From positions 20,376,001-20,440,000 of the forward strand of contig AP031354.1 in assembly GCA_037833965.1 (NCBI GenBank): 64,000 bases of DNA, given 5' to 3'. A program made the position numbers and the translations under genes. The notes beneath the pieces were generated by a model. That model was not told where the DNA came from. It searched no databases and was given only the letters and a program-made list of their open reading frames with translations. Below are positions 1 through 11,297 of the stretch, piece by piece (the first letter of the stretch is position 1; the number at the start of each line of letters is the position of its first letter). The DNA is from Marchantia polymorpha subsp. ruderalis (taxonomy: Eukaryota; Streptophyta; Marchantiopsida; Marchantiales; Marchantiaceae).

Positions 1-64
1 CCATGATGCGCTACCACAAAGCCATCAGAGGTAGACCTGAGTGAGAGTCAGCCCGGAGGTTGCA
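1..64 (+). mobile_element. 3' end of a D-family LTR (second D copy)
   Basis: These 64 bases match the last 64 bases of both LTRs of the complete D element (16318-16381 and 23310-23373) and end in the same GGAGGTTGCA. The next base is B-family LTR sequence, so a second D copy (full element or solo LTR) is inserted in the G LTR at a different site from the D copy at 15.5 kb. The rest lies outside the window. Confidence 0.9.
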
Positions 65-66
65 GA

Positions 67-1344
67 TCAAGGGAGCAGCAGACGATGGAGCGGAGTGACT
101 GTCAGCGGGATGAAGTCTCGATGCGCGATGCGCAATCCAACCCCGCGCAGCCACCCTCCGCTCAATCGCCTTCGGCGACGGACGACAGAGACAGAGAGAA
201 TGCGGTAGGCAATCAACCAGCGAGAGACGGGGATGCCGCACGGGTGCATTCGCCTTCCGCCTTAGACATTTTGGCGACGAGCAGCGAGGCTGCAGCCGTG
301 CCTTCGCAGGCAGCACACGTCGAGGACGTGCAGCCCCACTCGGGGCAGTCGCCGACGCAATCAATGGCGACTGAAATTCTCCACTCGGACGATGACGACG
401 GAGGCTCCACGGAAGAAATGTCAGGAGCAGAAGACACCGAGGAGGAGGAGGAGGAAATTGTTGGAGCGCCGGCGGCGGCGCTCTCTGAGCAGGTGATTCC
501 GTTGCTGCGGTACTTGGATCGCAAGGTCGATAAATACGCCGACCCACTCCAGCCGGGATCTTACATCGAGTTAGTGCGCAGGCGGACTCGCACTAAAGTC
601 CACACCAGCAAGCTATTAGCTAGAGTGGACCAGGAGTTGAGGGACTTGAAGGAGAAGCATGAGTGCTTGTGGGGACAGTACAAGCTTAATCAGAAATTCT
701 ACAAGCACTCCGAGAAGATGAAGGATGAGAAACTGGGCGAGCTCACCAAGGAGCAGGTGAAGGTCAAGGAAGCACTCAACTCTGAGCAGGCCCAGAATCG
801 GATTTTGTCAGAGGAGCTCGTGCGACAGACGCGGTTGTTGGAACAATGTCAGCTCGCACGGCAGGCGGATGAAGAATTAATCCGCAGGTTACAGTCAGAG
901 TGTGGCGAATTGAGGGCGCAACGTGCCGAAGCCGAATCTCAATTAGTGACCATTGAAGAGGATCGCAGGAAGGAGGCGGATCGCACGAAGGTGGAGACGG
1001 CGAGGCGAGTCGCCCACTGTCTCAAGGGCTACGCCCACTGGGAAGTGAAGGCGCAGGAGAAACTCACACTGCGTGAGTTTGAATTGCGCGCAGCCGGGTT
1101 GTTGTCAGGCGACAGTAGGAGTCGGCGGAAGGTAGCGAAGAAGCTCGAGGCCTTTCTGTCGAAGGCACAGGATACCATGTCCTCCCTCGAGGAGAAGGTG
1201 TCCGCGGCGTTGCAGCGGTTGGGACTGCGTAGTCGAGCGGAAGAGTGGCAGGGTAGGGAGTTAGTGCGCGGCAGTCGGCCGCGCAGGAGACGTAGTACAG
1301 GTTCCGCGGAGTGTAGTGTAGCGTGGTTCCGTGCAGGCGTGTAG
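67..1344 (+). CDS. LTR-encoded coiled-coil protein, C-terminal part (G LTR)
   Basis: This is the C-terminal 420 or so codons of the protein found in every A and B family LTR here. The frame is open from the D junction; the first ATG is at 85, but alignment with B shows that the real reading frame started upstream and was cut by the D insertion. Visible parts are a Ser/Pro/Ala-rich stretch, an acidic run of Asp and Glu near 410-460, a conserved LLRYLDRK motif, a long heptad-like Glu/Lys/Leu/Gln coiled coil, a conserved HWEVKAQEKLTLREFELRAA block and a basic tail. No signal peptide or membrane segment is visible. Function is unknown. It is the only B-family copy of this half without a stop. Its homology to A is at protein level, which suggests real coding. 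Confidence 0.7.
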   Translation, partial: SREQQTMERSDCQRDEVSMRDAQSNPAQPPSAQSPSATDDRDRENAVGNQPARDGDAARVHSPSALDILATSSEAAAVPSQAAHVEDVQPHSGQSPTQSMATEILHSDDDDGGSTEEMSGAEDTEEEEEEIVGAPAAALSEQVIPLLRYLDRKVDKYADPLQPGSYIELVRRRTRTKVHTSKLLARVDQELRDLKEKHECLWGQYKLNQKFYKHSEKMKDEKLGELTKEQVKVKEALNSEQAQNRILSEELVRQTRLLEQCQLARQADEELIRRLQSECGELRAQRAEAESQLVTIEEDRRKEADRTKVETARRVAHCLKGYAHWEVKAQEKLTLREFELRAAGLLSGDSRSRRKVAKKLEAFLSKAQDTMSSLEEKVSAALQRLGLRSRAEEWQGRELVRGSRPRRRRSTGSAECSVAWFRAGV

Positions 1345-1380
1345 CGTAGTGCAGTGTAGTGCTAGGTAGGACTTAGAAGG

Positions 1381-1409
1381 TATAAAATAGTTCCAGGCGT
1401 TTTGCCTGG
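1381..1409 (+). promoter_or_regulatory. G LTR core promoter: TATA box and adjacent hairpin
   Basis: TATAAAATAG (1381-1390) lies about 40 bp after the stop codon of the LTR ORF. Three bases further is a perfect inverted repeat, CCAGGC-GTTTT-GCCTGG (1393-1409). The same arrangement occurs in the B and A LTRs, so this marks the U3/R boundary and places the LTR ORF in U3. Confidence 0.7.
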
Positions 1410-2355
1410 GGTTCTTTCCCATCAGAAGTGCAGATCAGGAACCCATTTCCTTTGCGTGTTTGTGTCCTTGAGCTCTGTCACCACGCACGAGGAGTTACAA
1501 CTTAGCGTTCTGCATTTTGTAGCTGAAGGCCTGCGGCCGAATGTTCAGAGCTAGTACATTGGTTAGAGACTTGAGTAGTTCGGAACTGCACCTGCGGGTG
1601 ACTGCCGATGCTCAGAGCCAGTGACTAGTTAGATACTTGAACAGTTTCGCCCCTACACCTTCGAGTGTTTCTTTCTGATTGTACTCCTTTGGGATTTTTC
1701 CCCTGAATGCCAAAGTGAAGTTTTGCTACTTCGTGTAAGCCTTGGTTGTAAATTCAGGTTACGCTGCAGCAGGTGCCTTGAGGGTAACCCCTGTAGTATT
1801 TCTGGGAATGACAAGTGCCTGAGAATTCAAACTCTTCAATAGACTGTTGTTGTGTTACTGGAATGTTTCACAGTGAGTCCTTCAGTGCGGACCTGTGTTC
1901 TCTGCGCGTTTTGTGAGTTGAGAGTGTTGTTCACCGCGTATGAGTGACTTCGATCCGAAGTAGGCAGTCCAAACCGGGTTTCCTACGCTAGCAGCAAGCT
2001 AGTGGAAGCGTTGTAAAAGCCGGAGTTGGAAGTCACTACCCGCAGCTTCGCTGAGTGTACTCTTGAGAGACTTCCCCCCTGAAATCTTGAGTAGAGGTCC
2101 TAACGGATCTCTGGGTTGTGTTTCTGTAGTTTCAGGTGTGTGTGTGTGTGTGTGTGTGTTACGCTGCACTGTGCGACCTCCGAGTGCGCTCCGAGTGGAC
2201 ACTTGCAGTATTTCTGGGAGTGACAGTTGCCTGAGAATTCAAACTCCTCAATAGTCTGTTAAAACGTGACACTTTGTACCCTGTGTGTTCCTCTGTCCCT
2301 GTGGGTTCGACCTTTCTACCACTATATTGCAGTTTTAGCCTTTAGTGGGTTATTA

Positions 2356-2911
2356 CAGCCTCGTCCTGCTTCGACACCTTGACGCTCTCACTATCAAAGA
2401 GGAGGTGCCCTTCGATGCCGGCACACCTCCCCAATGCTTGCGCCCAATCTTGGACGGTCCACCGATCGACATGCGGACGCAATCCGCGCGAAGGTGGTTG
2501 CTGTGGCTCCAGCCACTCGCGCACCATATCCACACAAATGTAGTTCCATCCCCACAGCAAGAAATTGAGCTTTCTTGCAATCAGCCGTTCCTCGTAGGCG
2601 CGCAACCCGTTCTGTGGAAGCCGGAGCGGCATCATCCGCAATTGGTTCAGCTTCGACATTGCGTTCTTGGAATTCGCTTGCTCGCTAATTCTCTCTCTGC
2701 TCCGCTCGAGCTCCTTGCTCCATCTGCAAACTCTAATCTCACTCAATTCCAAATTGCGCGCACTCAATTCTCTCTCAATCAACAAGTAATCCTCTGCGCG
2801 GCGATGTTTGGAATGCTTAGCAGCTAGCAGGTGGACTTGCGCAGCTCGCACTAGAAAATGAAATCGCGAATTCAAGAATGGGGCGCTCTCCGTCTCGCGG
2901 TCGAAGGTCAT
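2356..2911 (-). pseudogene. LTR-encoded protein, N-terminal part (F LTR), truncated
   Basis: Reading leftward from 2911, this encodes the N-terminal 185 or so residues of the LTR protein. The long start (MTFDRETES) matches the B copy at 14029, and an internal NAMSK methionine coincides with the start shared by A and B. The conserved domain contains LLWGWNYIC, SRGLRPHVDRW, VQDWAQALGRCAG and HLLFDSESVKV. The frame is cut by the insertion of G after the KQDEA motif. It shows that the N-terminal domain is conserved in a third, more diverged lineage. Confidence 0.65.
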
Positions 2912-3151
2912 GGTCGGCTGTTGATCGTGAGGGTCGAATCACTTGATGGCCGCGCCGGCTCTACGCTAAAACGGTCTGCGCTCTCACGCGCGGCTTCACG
3001 CTCCGCCGACGCCGATTTAACTCACACGCTCGAATTGGCGAATTTGAACTCCGCGAGCGTACTACGCCGCGGACATGGGTGCGTAGCGCCGAAGGCGTCT
3101 TTTCCGCCTTGCGCGGTACACTCGTTCGTACCGCTCCTCGGCCAATCCTCT
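2356..3151 (-). mobile_element. F: antisense B-family LTR fragment, the outermost host element
   Basis: On the - strand this matches the B 5' LTR from about 13.79 kb to about 14.58 kb, with clearly more divergence than between B and its 3' LTR. It is bounded on the left by the clean 3' end of G and on the right by the LTR of E (TGTGAGCC at 3152). Both elements therefore inserted into F, which is the oldest layer. The remaining parts of F lie outside the window. Confidence 0.8.
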
Positions 3152-4276
3152 TGTGAGCCGAACCTTCCCACCCTTCAGCGTTTGTAGTCCAGGTGGGGGT
3201 TCGAGCTCCCATAATCTAACTTTGCTGATCACAAGCCATGTACTCACAGTGTATCCAAGACAACGAGATCATGAACACTTGCTCTTTCACAGACAAATTA
3301 TCCAGAACTGAAAATAATAACTTGTTTTCTGCGATTTTCACAAGAGCATCAAACAAGCTCTTTGTTACATAAAGATCTAACCCAACTCTGGGTGACTTCC
3401 TCAACACTACAGCCGCTGTGGGCTTTCCTAGATCCCAGTCCTACTCCCAATTCCTACTCTGATTTCAGTATCGATTTCTCAGCTTTCACCTTCAGACCCC
3501 ACCAGATTCCTCTCTTGGATTCAACTCTCCCTTTCCAGTTTCCCATTCAGATCCCGACTGTCAGAGTTCAGTCTCAGATTTCACTTCACTCTCAGCTTCC
3601 ATTCTCAGATCTTCCACTATGATTTCAGCTCCCACTCACAGATTTTACACTTCAATCTCAGATCCCACTTCAACTTCACTCTCAAATACGACTCTCCACC
3701 CACGAGAGTCTGCTTCCTCCTACTTCGAACTCTTCACACTCTGGTACACCACAAACTCTCCACTCAATAGCACACACAAGCTCTCCGTTCCCAGGCCGAA
3801 CTCCCCACTTCGAAGTCCAAGGCCGAGACACCCACAGCCCGCCTGAAATGCAACACTCGCAATGATGGGTAGCTGCCTACTCCCCTTGCGCGACTACATG
3901 CACTGTCGTCTTGCCTCCCCCACTTGACTTCACGCCGCCGCCGCTGCCACACCTGCACATTCTACATTCCTTACCACCCGATCTCCGCCGGAGGGAATCT
4001 TCTTCCGCGCACCGCCGAAGGCATCCACCCGCCAAAGACGCACGACCACACCTTTGCTTATCCATAACAGTCACTCCCCACACCCATAACTCACAGATCC
4101 TAGCTCCGTTTCACAAGTTCGTGTGCTCGTTTGAACGAGCAGGTTGAGCTCAACGAGACCCTAACATGGTCAAACTGTTATGAATTGAGAAAGCTATGCC
4201 TGTTTTACCCTTCGCCGAAGGCACACCGCCGAAGGCCTGTTACCTGTTATCGCCGAAGGCGCCGGCACGATGTTCG

Positions 4277-4336
4277 CCGGTTCGATGTCTTCCGGTTTGA
4301 TGTTGTCCGGTTCGATGTCTTCCGGTTCGATGTTGT
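4277..4336. repeat. 15-bp tandem repeat, 4 units, in E LTR
   Basis: Four 15-bp units alternate between CCGGTTCGATGTCTT and CCGGTTTGATGTTGT variants. The same block is in the other E LTR at 12428-12487, so it predates the insertion of E. Confidence 0.85.
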
Positions 4337-4600
4337 CCTACCCTATCCGCCGCTTTCGACGCTCATAACTCAGTGACGCCTTATCCGTTTGAAGAGTTCT
4401 TGGTCTCGTTGGAACGAACGTTACGAGTTCTTTCCAACAAGACCCTAATCAAATCAAACCGTAAACAAATGAAAAAGATATGCCGAGTTTACTGTTTCGC
4501 CGATGGCCCTTGCACGATGTTCACCGGCTCGAAGTTCGCCGACCCCGAGTTCGCCGAAGGCCTGCTCGCAGTTGTCGCGAAGTCGTCCGAAGCCGGAGAT

Positions 4601-4691
4601 GTTCGCAGCCGGAGACGTCCGGAGCCGAAGACGTTCGCAGCCGGAGACGTCCGGAGCCGAAGACGTCCGGAGCCTAAGGCGTTCGCAGCCG
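4601..4691. repeat. 16-bp tandem repeat, about 5-6 units, in E LTR
   Basis: Units alternate GTTCGCAGCCGGAGAC and GTCCGGAGCCGAAGAC. In the other E LTR only two units remain (12752-12783), because element B is inserted exactly at a unit boundary. Confidence 0.85.
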
Positions 4692-5141
4692 GGCTTGCCT
4701 CAACCCTTCCCATCAGTAACTTCCGACACTCACAACTCAATGATTCCTCATCCGTTTGAAGAGTTCTTGGTCTCGTTGGAACGAGCGTTGCGAGCTCTTT
4801 CCAAGGAGGCACCAACTGAGTCAAGGCGTCACACATTGAAAACGTTATGAGGGTTTCACTGTTTCGCCGAAGGCCTTTCCCCGAAGGAACTTCACCGAAG
4901 GCTCTTCGCCGGAGACCTTGCCCTGAAAGCCCCGTTCCGGACCCTTGCCTACTAGCTATTACACCAACTCCTAATCATACCAAAACTTCCAGAAAACTCC
5001 GAGCATAATTTTGCAAGAGCTTAAATCTAAAACTTTAACTCTCACAAGGTTAAAAAGACATGTGAGCACAGTTTTGTGCTCACATCATTGGCGACCATCT
5101 GGGGAAGATTCCAGAATCCTAGCTCTGCAGGCTAGACAGCT

Positions 5142-6314
5142 TCAAATCCGGTACTGCTTGCATCTACTTCCCGCAGTGCGTGTGGGGAAAACTTCTCCAT
5201 TCAACGTTTCCAACTGCACTGAGTTGTTTGGAAATACCTCACGAATCAGATAAGGCCCTAACCATACTGCATCAAACTTTCCTGGGAACTCAAGCTTCCT
5301 ACCATCCTGGAGCATCACCATCATACCTGGCCTCAGCGTCCTTTTCTTATGCTTCTTGTCAAAGGTGATTTTTCTCCTCCGTTGAATGGCCTCAATATGT
5401 TGAGCACTCATTCTCCTCCTCTCATCAAGCTCTTCTAATGTCGTCAGCCTATTCCTTAATGACTGACTGTTTGTAAGCCGTGACTGCACTGCAACTCGGA
5501 GTGATTCCACCTCGAATTCGATGGGGAGAGTGGCCTCCAATCCATACACTAACGAAAACGGCGTTGCCTGGGTTGTCACCTTGAAAGTTGTCCGATAAGC
5601 CCACAATGCTGCTGTCAGCTTGGTGTCCCAATCCCTTTTTGAGTCAACCACCGTTTTGCGAAGAATACTCACCAGAGTCCCATTGACTCGCTCTGTCTGA
5701 CCATTGGTTTGTGGATGATATGGAGTATTTTTTCTGTGATCTATCTCAAACCTATCTGTTAATTCTTGAAACATCTCATTCAAGAAGTGCCTGCCCCTAT
5801 CGCTAACCAGAATCTTGGGACATCCAAACCTTGAAATGATGTTTTCGTACATGAATGTGGCAGCATGAGCAGCCGTATTTGTCTTCACTGCCTTCGCTTC
5901 CGCCCACTTTGTCAAGTATTCTGTCGCAACTATGATGTAAGCCATGCCTTTTGACGAATGAGGATGAATCTCACCGACATAATCAATTCCCCATTTTTCA
6001 AAAGGTACAAGTGGCAATGAAACGTGTAGAGGCATCTCCATTCGAAGGTCATTCCTAGCATACCTCTGACAGGCATCACAGTGCTTCACATATTCATGAG
6101 AGTCCCTAAACAACCTAGGCCAGAAGTATCCCGCTCTAAGTATTTTTTGACCTGTAAGTTGGCCAGAGAAATGTCCTCCACAAGCACTGTCGTGGCAAGC
6201 CTCTAAAATTGCGGGAACCTCCACTTCTGACACACATCTTCTCAGAACACCATCAGCTCCCCTTCTAAATAATCTGTGGCCAATCACTGCAAAATGTCTA
6301 CTGTTGACTCTCAC
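5142..6314 (-). pseudogene. pol: E integrase
   Basis: Integrase segment of the E polyprotein, 390 codons after an in-frame TGA at 6345-6347. It inserts the element cDNA into the chromosome. The N-terminal zinc-binding HHCC motif is visible (H41, H48, C79, C82). The catalytic triad is D111 in WGIDYVG, D172 in VSDRG and E208 in NGQTE, giving the family's D-X60-D-X35-E spacing. The C-terminus ends with a GPYLIREVF...KQYRI type sequence and no chromodomain, so it is not a chromovirus. The segment itself is intact; the ORF start is only the first methionine after the stop and not a true initiator. Confidence 0.9.
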
Positions 6315-6344
6315 CTTCCTCCTTTCCTCCTTAGTCCAATCACC

Positions 6345-6839
6345 TCACAACTGCTGAGTTGTCAAAAACTCTACTATTCCAGCGTACCATTCTGGCTGAG
6401 CTGTGACTACAAAAAGACTATCATCTATCAACCTGTCATCTAATGGACTGGTCCCTACATCCTCCGACAACCTAGATAGATGGTCGGCCTGCAAGTGCAT
6501 GCGACCAGGTTTATACTCTACAGTGTAGTCAAATTCCTCCAGCAATAAAACCCACCTGGCCAATCTTCCACTAAGCTCCGCCTTGTTCACCAGATATTTG
6601 ATTGCCATATGATCAACGAAGAAAACCACTGGATTGCAGATCAGATAATGTCTAAACTTCTTGACTGAAAAAACCATGGCCAAGCACTCCCTCTTGGTAG
6701 TAGAATAGTTCCTCTCTGCTGGATTCAACTGCCTACTGGCATAAGCGATTGGCAGGTCCTTTCCCTTCTCCCCCGTGGACTGACACAGCGCACTACCCAC
6801 TGCTACACTACTTGCATCACAGAAAACGTGAAAAGGCAT
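6345..6839 (-). pseudogene. pol: E RNase H domain
   Basis: Continues the polyprotein frame between two nonsense codons. The RNase H motifs CDASSVAVG, the conserved E of TTKRECLAMV and VDHMAIKYL are visible; it would degrade genomic RNA in the RNA-DNA hybrid during reverse transcription. The upstream TAG (6843-6845) replaces the Trp of the conserved PDW motif seen in A, B and D, a TGG to TAG change. The downstream TGA is probably a former CGA. Confidence 0.88.
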
Positions 6840-6842
6840 GCT

Positions 6843-8906
6843 CTAGTCAGGAGGCCTCAACACCGGATAAGTACTCAACCTGGACTTCAATTCTTCAAAG
6901 GCTTCCTGACAGGCATCTGTCCACTCGAACCTATTCTCCTTCCTCAACAATTGAGTAATAGGCACTACAATCTTGGCAAAGTCAGGAATCAACTCTCTAT
7001 ACCACCCTACATGTCCCAATAACTTGGCTACACCCTTAGCATTCGTGGGAGTTGCCAATCCTTCAATGACTGCAATCTTATCAGGATCCGGTTCTCTTCC
7101 CTTCTCACTCACGACATAACCCAAAAGAACTCCTCTCTGAACACCTAGGAAAGTCTTCTCAGGATTCAGTGCTAGCTGCATTCTTCTACATCTAATGAGA
7201 GCTTGTCTAACACACTGCAGATGCTCACCAGCACTTGACTGAGTGCTAAAATCGTCCACAAAAACTGTCATAGACTTGTATAACAGATCCGTGAAAACAT
7301 ACATCACCAACCTTTGGAATGTGGGTGGTGCATTGCACAGTCCGAAAGGCATAACAACCCATACAAAAGTTCCCCACGGAGTTGTGAAGGCCGTCTTATG
7401 AACATCATGTACAGCTATGGAAATCTGATTGTAGCCAGCATATCCATCCATGAACGTGTACCTCGCATGACCCCCAACTTCCTCCAGAAGCAGAGTGATA
7501 AAAGGTAAAGGAAAGTGATCCTTCTCAGTACAGGCATTCAGCTTCCTATAATCCACACACACTCTAAGTTTCCCATTCTTCTTCTTGACCAAAATCATAG
7601 GAGAAACCCAATCCGTGATCTCTACAGGCTTAATGAATCCAGCTTTGAGTAATCTCCCCAATTCTGCTCGAACTAACAACTGTAACTGTGGGTTCATCCT
7701 TCTCTCCTTCTGTCTAATAGGCTTAGCTCCAGGGACCAGCAAAATCCGATGCTCCATCATTTCACGAGGTACTCCCTTCAACTCATCATACGACCAAGCA
7801 AAGGTATCACTGAATTCGTCCACCAACTCACCATACTTCTGTATCTCATCCTCTCCTAGCTTGGAACCCATCTTCATTTGCTTCAGCTCTCCTCCTCTGA
7901 TGCACACCTCCACATATTTCCAGTCTTCCTCCGCCACATGAGTGTGTTCCTCTGAGCTTTGATACCAATCAGGAGGGACCTGAGGATAGTTCCTGACGTC
8001 TTGGCCCACCAGAATTCCGGTTGATGTAGTCTTGAAATGCAAGGGTTCCTCCAACTTCGCATTTTTCACAGTAGTCTCCTCCTCTTGAGTTCCATCAACA
8101 TGCACCGAATCCACCTCAGTAATATCCAACTCGTCCAACCATGGAGTGAGACCTCCATGTATCCACTCTTCCTCCATAAGAACCTCACATGGTTCTAGCA
8201 ACAGATACTCTTCTCCCTGTGAACTGATCACCTCCTTCTTGAAAATTTTGTGATGAGAAATCATCATGGCGTCACAACCTGACTCAAGATAATCTCTCAA
8301 CCACTGAGCAAACTCTTCATCATCGCTTCTGCTGAAAAAACTAGGACCCAAGCTACCTGATCCTACATCTAATCTATTTTTTCTGTCATTCAAATGAACC
8401 ACTCCCACTAAAGTGTCATCACACTTGGCCTCGTTTTTCTCTTCTTCCTTCCCTGAAGATAACTCAGGATCCTCTCTCACCCTTCCACCTAAGGACCCTA
8501 TTGACACCTTGACTCTGTTATCCTGAGGACCATATGTGATTGATGGCTTCAGTCCTCCCCAATCCACAATTGCATTAGCCATTCTCAACCAAGGTCTGCC
8601 CAATAGAATAGGGAAAGTGTCCCTGTTCGAATGCATCTTAATCACATGAAATGTGACAATGTACTCCTCACCACCAGTGGACAAACGGCAATCTTTAATC
8701 ATCCCCACTGGTACAGCCGAAGTCTGATTGGCCATATTGATAATGAAAGGTGAGGGGCCTGTCAGATTCAAACCTAACCTTCTCATGGTGTGTTCAGGTA
8801 GGATGTTCAGACCACTACCCCCATCAACTAATACATTGGGAATCACCTTGTCTACCACTACCACCTCTATCTCCACAGGTTTGACATCTTGACTTCCTTT
8901 TTGCAA
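6843..8906 (-). pseudogene. pol: E protease and reverse transcriptase
   Basis: A 687-codon segment in the polyprotein frame. The aspartic protease active site is VLVDGGSG (D28), with DGG in place of the usual D[ST]G as in D. After a long acidic linker comes RT with WVSPMILVKKKNGKLRVCVDYRKLNA in pieces, FPLPF, the GYNQ motif, MPFGLCNAPPTFQR and the catalytic FVDDF around residue 550. It is in frame with the segments on both sides and separated by TGA (8913-8915) upstream and TAG (6843-6845) downstream. The DGG centre is normal for this lineage and not a defect. Confidence 0.9.
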
Positions 8907-8912
8907 ATGAAC

Positions 8913-9737
8913 TCAAGCAGCGACTCTAGTCTTCGTCTTTCTACTCCTTCTATGTACTGGAATGCCCTCCTTCAAGGTCTTACGAGCAATGGGAGATATT
9001 TCCAGCAGCTGACCAAAAGTAATGTCCGCCTTCAGCGAACTCAGATCTGACCACAAATTGTACTTCTCCGACTCTCTCCTTCTCTGACATCTCATGTCCT
9101 CCCACTCTTTCATGGGAATCCCCGGTACTTCCCACTCTCTTGGTTCATTGCTTTCTGAATCTTGCGTGACAGGTGGCACTTCTGCATCATGCAGAATCTC
9201 ATTTCTTTTCTCCTCTGCCCTTGTAGTCCTCCTTGCTCTCCTCGCCACTCTCTCAAGATCAGAGAGATGAGGAGGCTCCTCATATGAAGTCTCCCCTTGC
9301 TCATCTTCATTTTTCTCAGTTTGCATCTTGCGATGCACAGCTCTGGTGGTGACAGCAAGGGCCGGAGCTTCATGCATAATCACATCATCCAAATTTCTCA
9401 ACTTATAAGTAATCAGGTTAGTATGTGGAGGCCACTGATTCTGCCCTTGTTCGACTATCCCCTTACAAAGATCAGAACTACTACGTTGGACATCTCCATC
9501 ATCGTTTGCAAACCTAGCATCTTGAGAGTTTGAAGAACATGGATCTGCAAAAGAAACCTGTTTTCTGTTGTCATTACGAGGTTCATCTCGTGGTTCACTC
9601 TGGATAGGAATATATCTGTTCACTGTCTGCAGTCCAACAGGTGGATTGAATGTCTGTTTGCTGTTCTCATGATCATAATACAAGTTAGGAGGTCTAAGAT
9701 TGTTAGAATGCTCATTTTGCGGTCTTGCACCCCTCAT
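8913..9737 (-). pseudogene. gag: E gag C-terminal / pre-protease linker
   Basis: A 274-codon stretch in the same frame between two nonsense codons. It is mostly charged linker; near the end DITFGQLLEISPIARKTL corresponds to the (N/D)I(T/S)xxQLLE motif that precedes the protease in A, B and D. It therefore bridges gag and PR in the original polyprotein. No catalytic motif is present. Confidence 0.75.
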
Positions 9738-9749
9738 ATTTTCTCTCGA

Positions 9750-11261
9750 CTAGTAAGGACTAACAGTAGGCTGAGGCATCCTAATAATTTTATCTGGCTG
9801 CCGACATTGGTCAGAGGGATGACTACCTCCACAATTACTACACCCATTAACCCCAACCTCAGACCAACAGTGACCTGGATAGTGCCACCTACCACAAAAT
9901 GCATGTAATTCTTTTCTCTCCATGTTCTGACCATCCTGACCCCTAGGAGGTCCTCTGTACCCGTTTTGACCTTGGTAATTTGGTCCTTGGCCCCTTTGGT
10001 GTTGCACAGGTGGGCCACCGCTCATTCTGTTGTCACGGTTTGACACCACCCTACAAAATTGCCTAGTATGTCCAGATTGACCACACTGGACACACCACAT
10101 GCTTGATGAATGTCTACCTGACTCGACTGGAGGAGGAGGCCCTGGCTGTTGACTCCTGATCATCAAGGCCATCTGATCTGTAATATTTTGCATTTGCTTC
10201 ATCATGGTCTCTTGAAAGCTCACTTGGCTAGCATTTAATCTTTTCTCTACATCTGCCAGGTTAGGATCTACAGTAGGGGCTGGCAATGCTAAAACAGGTG
10301 CTGGCTCTCTGGTCTCCAAAATTGACTCAATGAGAGAATAGGGAGCTTGACCCCTATGCCTACCTAAGTCTCCTTCCATTGCTCTTGGACGAATTGGGAT
10401 GAACTGAGGAATGGATTCATCCTCCTTCCTCCACAATCTATCATAGTCCTTGTCAATATTCTCTATCTCCCTGGCAGCCATCTTGGCCTCAGCAAGAGTT
10501 TGAGGGCTTCTCTCTAGCACCCCTCGGATGGTCCCAGATTTGAAAAAGCCTTGGATAAAAAATTGTCTCAGCGTATCGTCATTGAGCATTGTACCCACAA
10601 AACGCGCACAAACCAGATCAAATCTTCTAATGTAAGCTGAGATTTCCTCTTCCCTTCCCTGTTTTAACGATGCCAAAGCTCTCAATGCAGAACCTTGCCC
10701 CACCTCAGGCCTAAACTCTTTCAAGAACTCCCTTTGCATCTGATCCCATCCCCCAAAATGACCTTCAGAATGATCCCTATACCACTCATACGCCTCACCT
10801 TCCAGGGTAGTAGGAAACCTGACCAAAAAATACCCTGGATCTGTAATCAGAGAGCTGGCTAGCCTCTCAACATATCTTTCCATGTGCCTTGAAGGATCCT
10901 CATCCTTCGTCCCATAGAACTTAGGCAGATTGGGTGGTATGACCACAGCTGCCGAGTTCTGTGGAACCTGAATAGGCAGGCCCCTTGGCCTCACGAGTGG
11001 TTCGATGGGAGGACTAGGAGGAGGTCCTGCTCTCCCTCCATCATCAGCCATGCGAGCAGATTCCTCAACCGACTTCTCACTATCAGGTTCTACAATCTCT
11101 AAACCTTCTAACAAAGACTCACCAACAGGGTCTACGTTCAGAAATATCTCAAGTTTAATTTCTTCCTCGATTTCCTTATTCTCAGGTTTCTTCCTACTAC
11201 GAACAGGTTTCTCCAGTCCTAGCTCCAGGTTTGGTTTGTGCGATCTAGTCCTATTCTGCAT
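9750..11261 (-). pseudogene. gag: E gag (capsid and nucleocapsid)
   Basis: 503 codons from an ATG only 13 nt beyond the PBS. Residues 111-230 form a retrotransposon gag (capsid) domain with FYGTKDEDPSRHMERYV and YEWYRDH. A classic CCHC zinc knuckle (CX2CX4HX4C) lies near residues 388-401, and a second Cys/His cluster with CSNCGG lies near 472-484. It would form the virus-like particle and bind genomic RNA. It ends at TAG (9750-9752), after which the same frame continues, so the original product was gag-pol. Confidence 0.85.
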
Positions 11262-11274
11262 TTACAAGATCAAG

Positions 11275-11292
11275 CTCCCGGCAGACGCACCA
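11275..11292 (-). promoter_or_regulatory. E primer-binding site
   Basis: On the - strand, five bases after the LTR end GGCTCACA, the sequence TGGTGCGTCTGCCGGGAG begins with the TGG expected for pairing to a tRNA CCA end. I do not recognise the tRNA. Confidence 0.65.
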
Positions 11293-11297
11293 TTTTA

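Larger units (their letters stand above)
65..2355 (+). mobile_element. Right part of the 3' LTR of element G (B family)
   Basis: The sequence is collinear with the B 5' LTR (about 23725-26015). It contains the C-terminal half of the LTR-encoded ORF, a TATA box, a GT microsatellite (2136-2159) and the terminal GGTTATTACA. The base after the CA end (2356) belongs to an antisense B-family LTR, so G is inserted in F and its right end was trimmed exactly at CA. From 1345 to 2355 there is only the promoter, R and U5 part and no gene. Confidence 0.9.
3152..5084 (-). mobile_element. E 3' LTR (complete, 1933 bp)
   Basis: Begins TGTGAGCCGAACC and ends TTGTGCTCACA on the + strand. It matches 11298-12783 over its first 1.48 kb. 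It carries two tandem-repeat blocks (15-bp and 16-bp units) and many copies of the near-palindrome CGCCGAAGGCG. The small ORFs across it are translations of these repeats. I see no clear polypurine tract next to its right end on the - strand, where the sequence is mixed. Confidence 0.88.

Noticed and set aside
4373-4850. Overlapping ORFs rich in SRRRPEPK-like repeats
   Set aside because: They are six-frame translations of the 15- and 16-bp tandem repeats in the E LTR.
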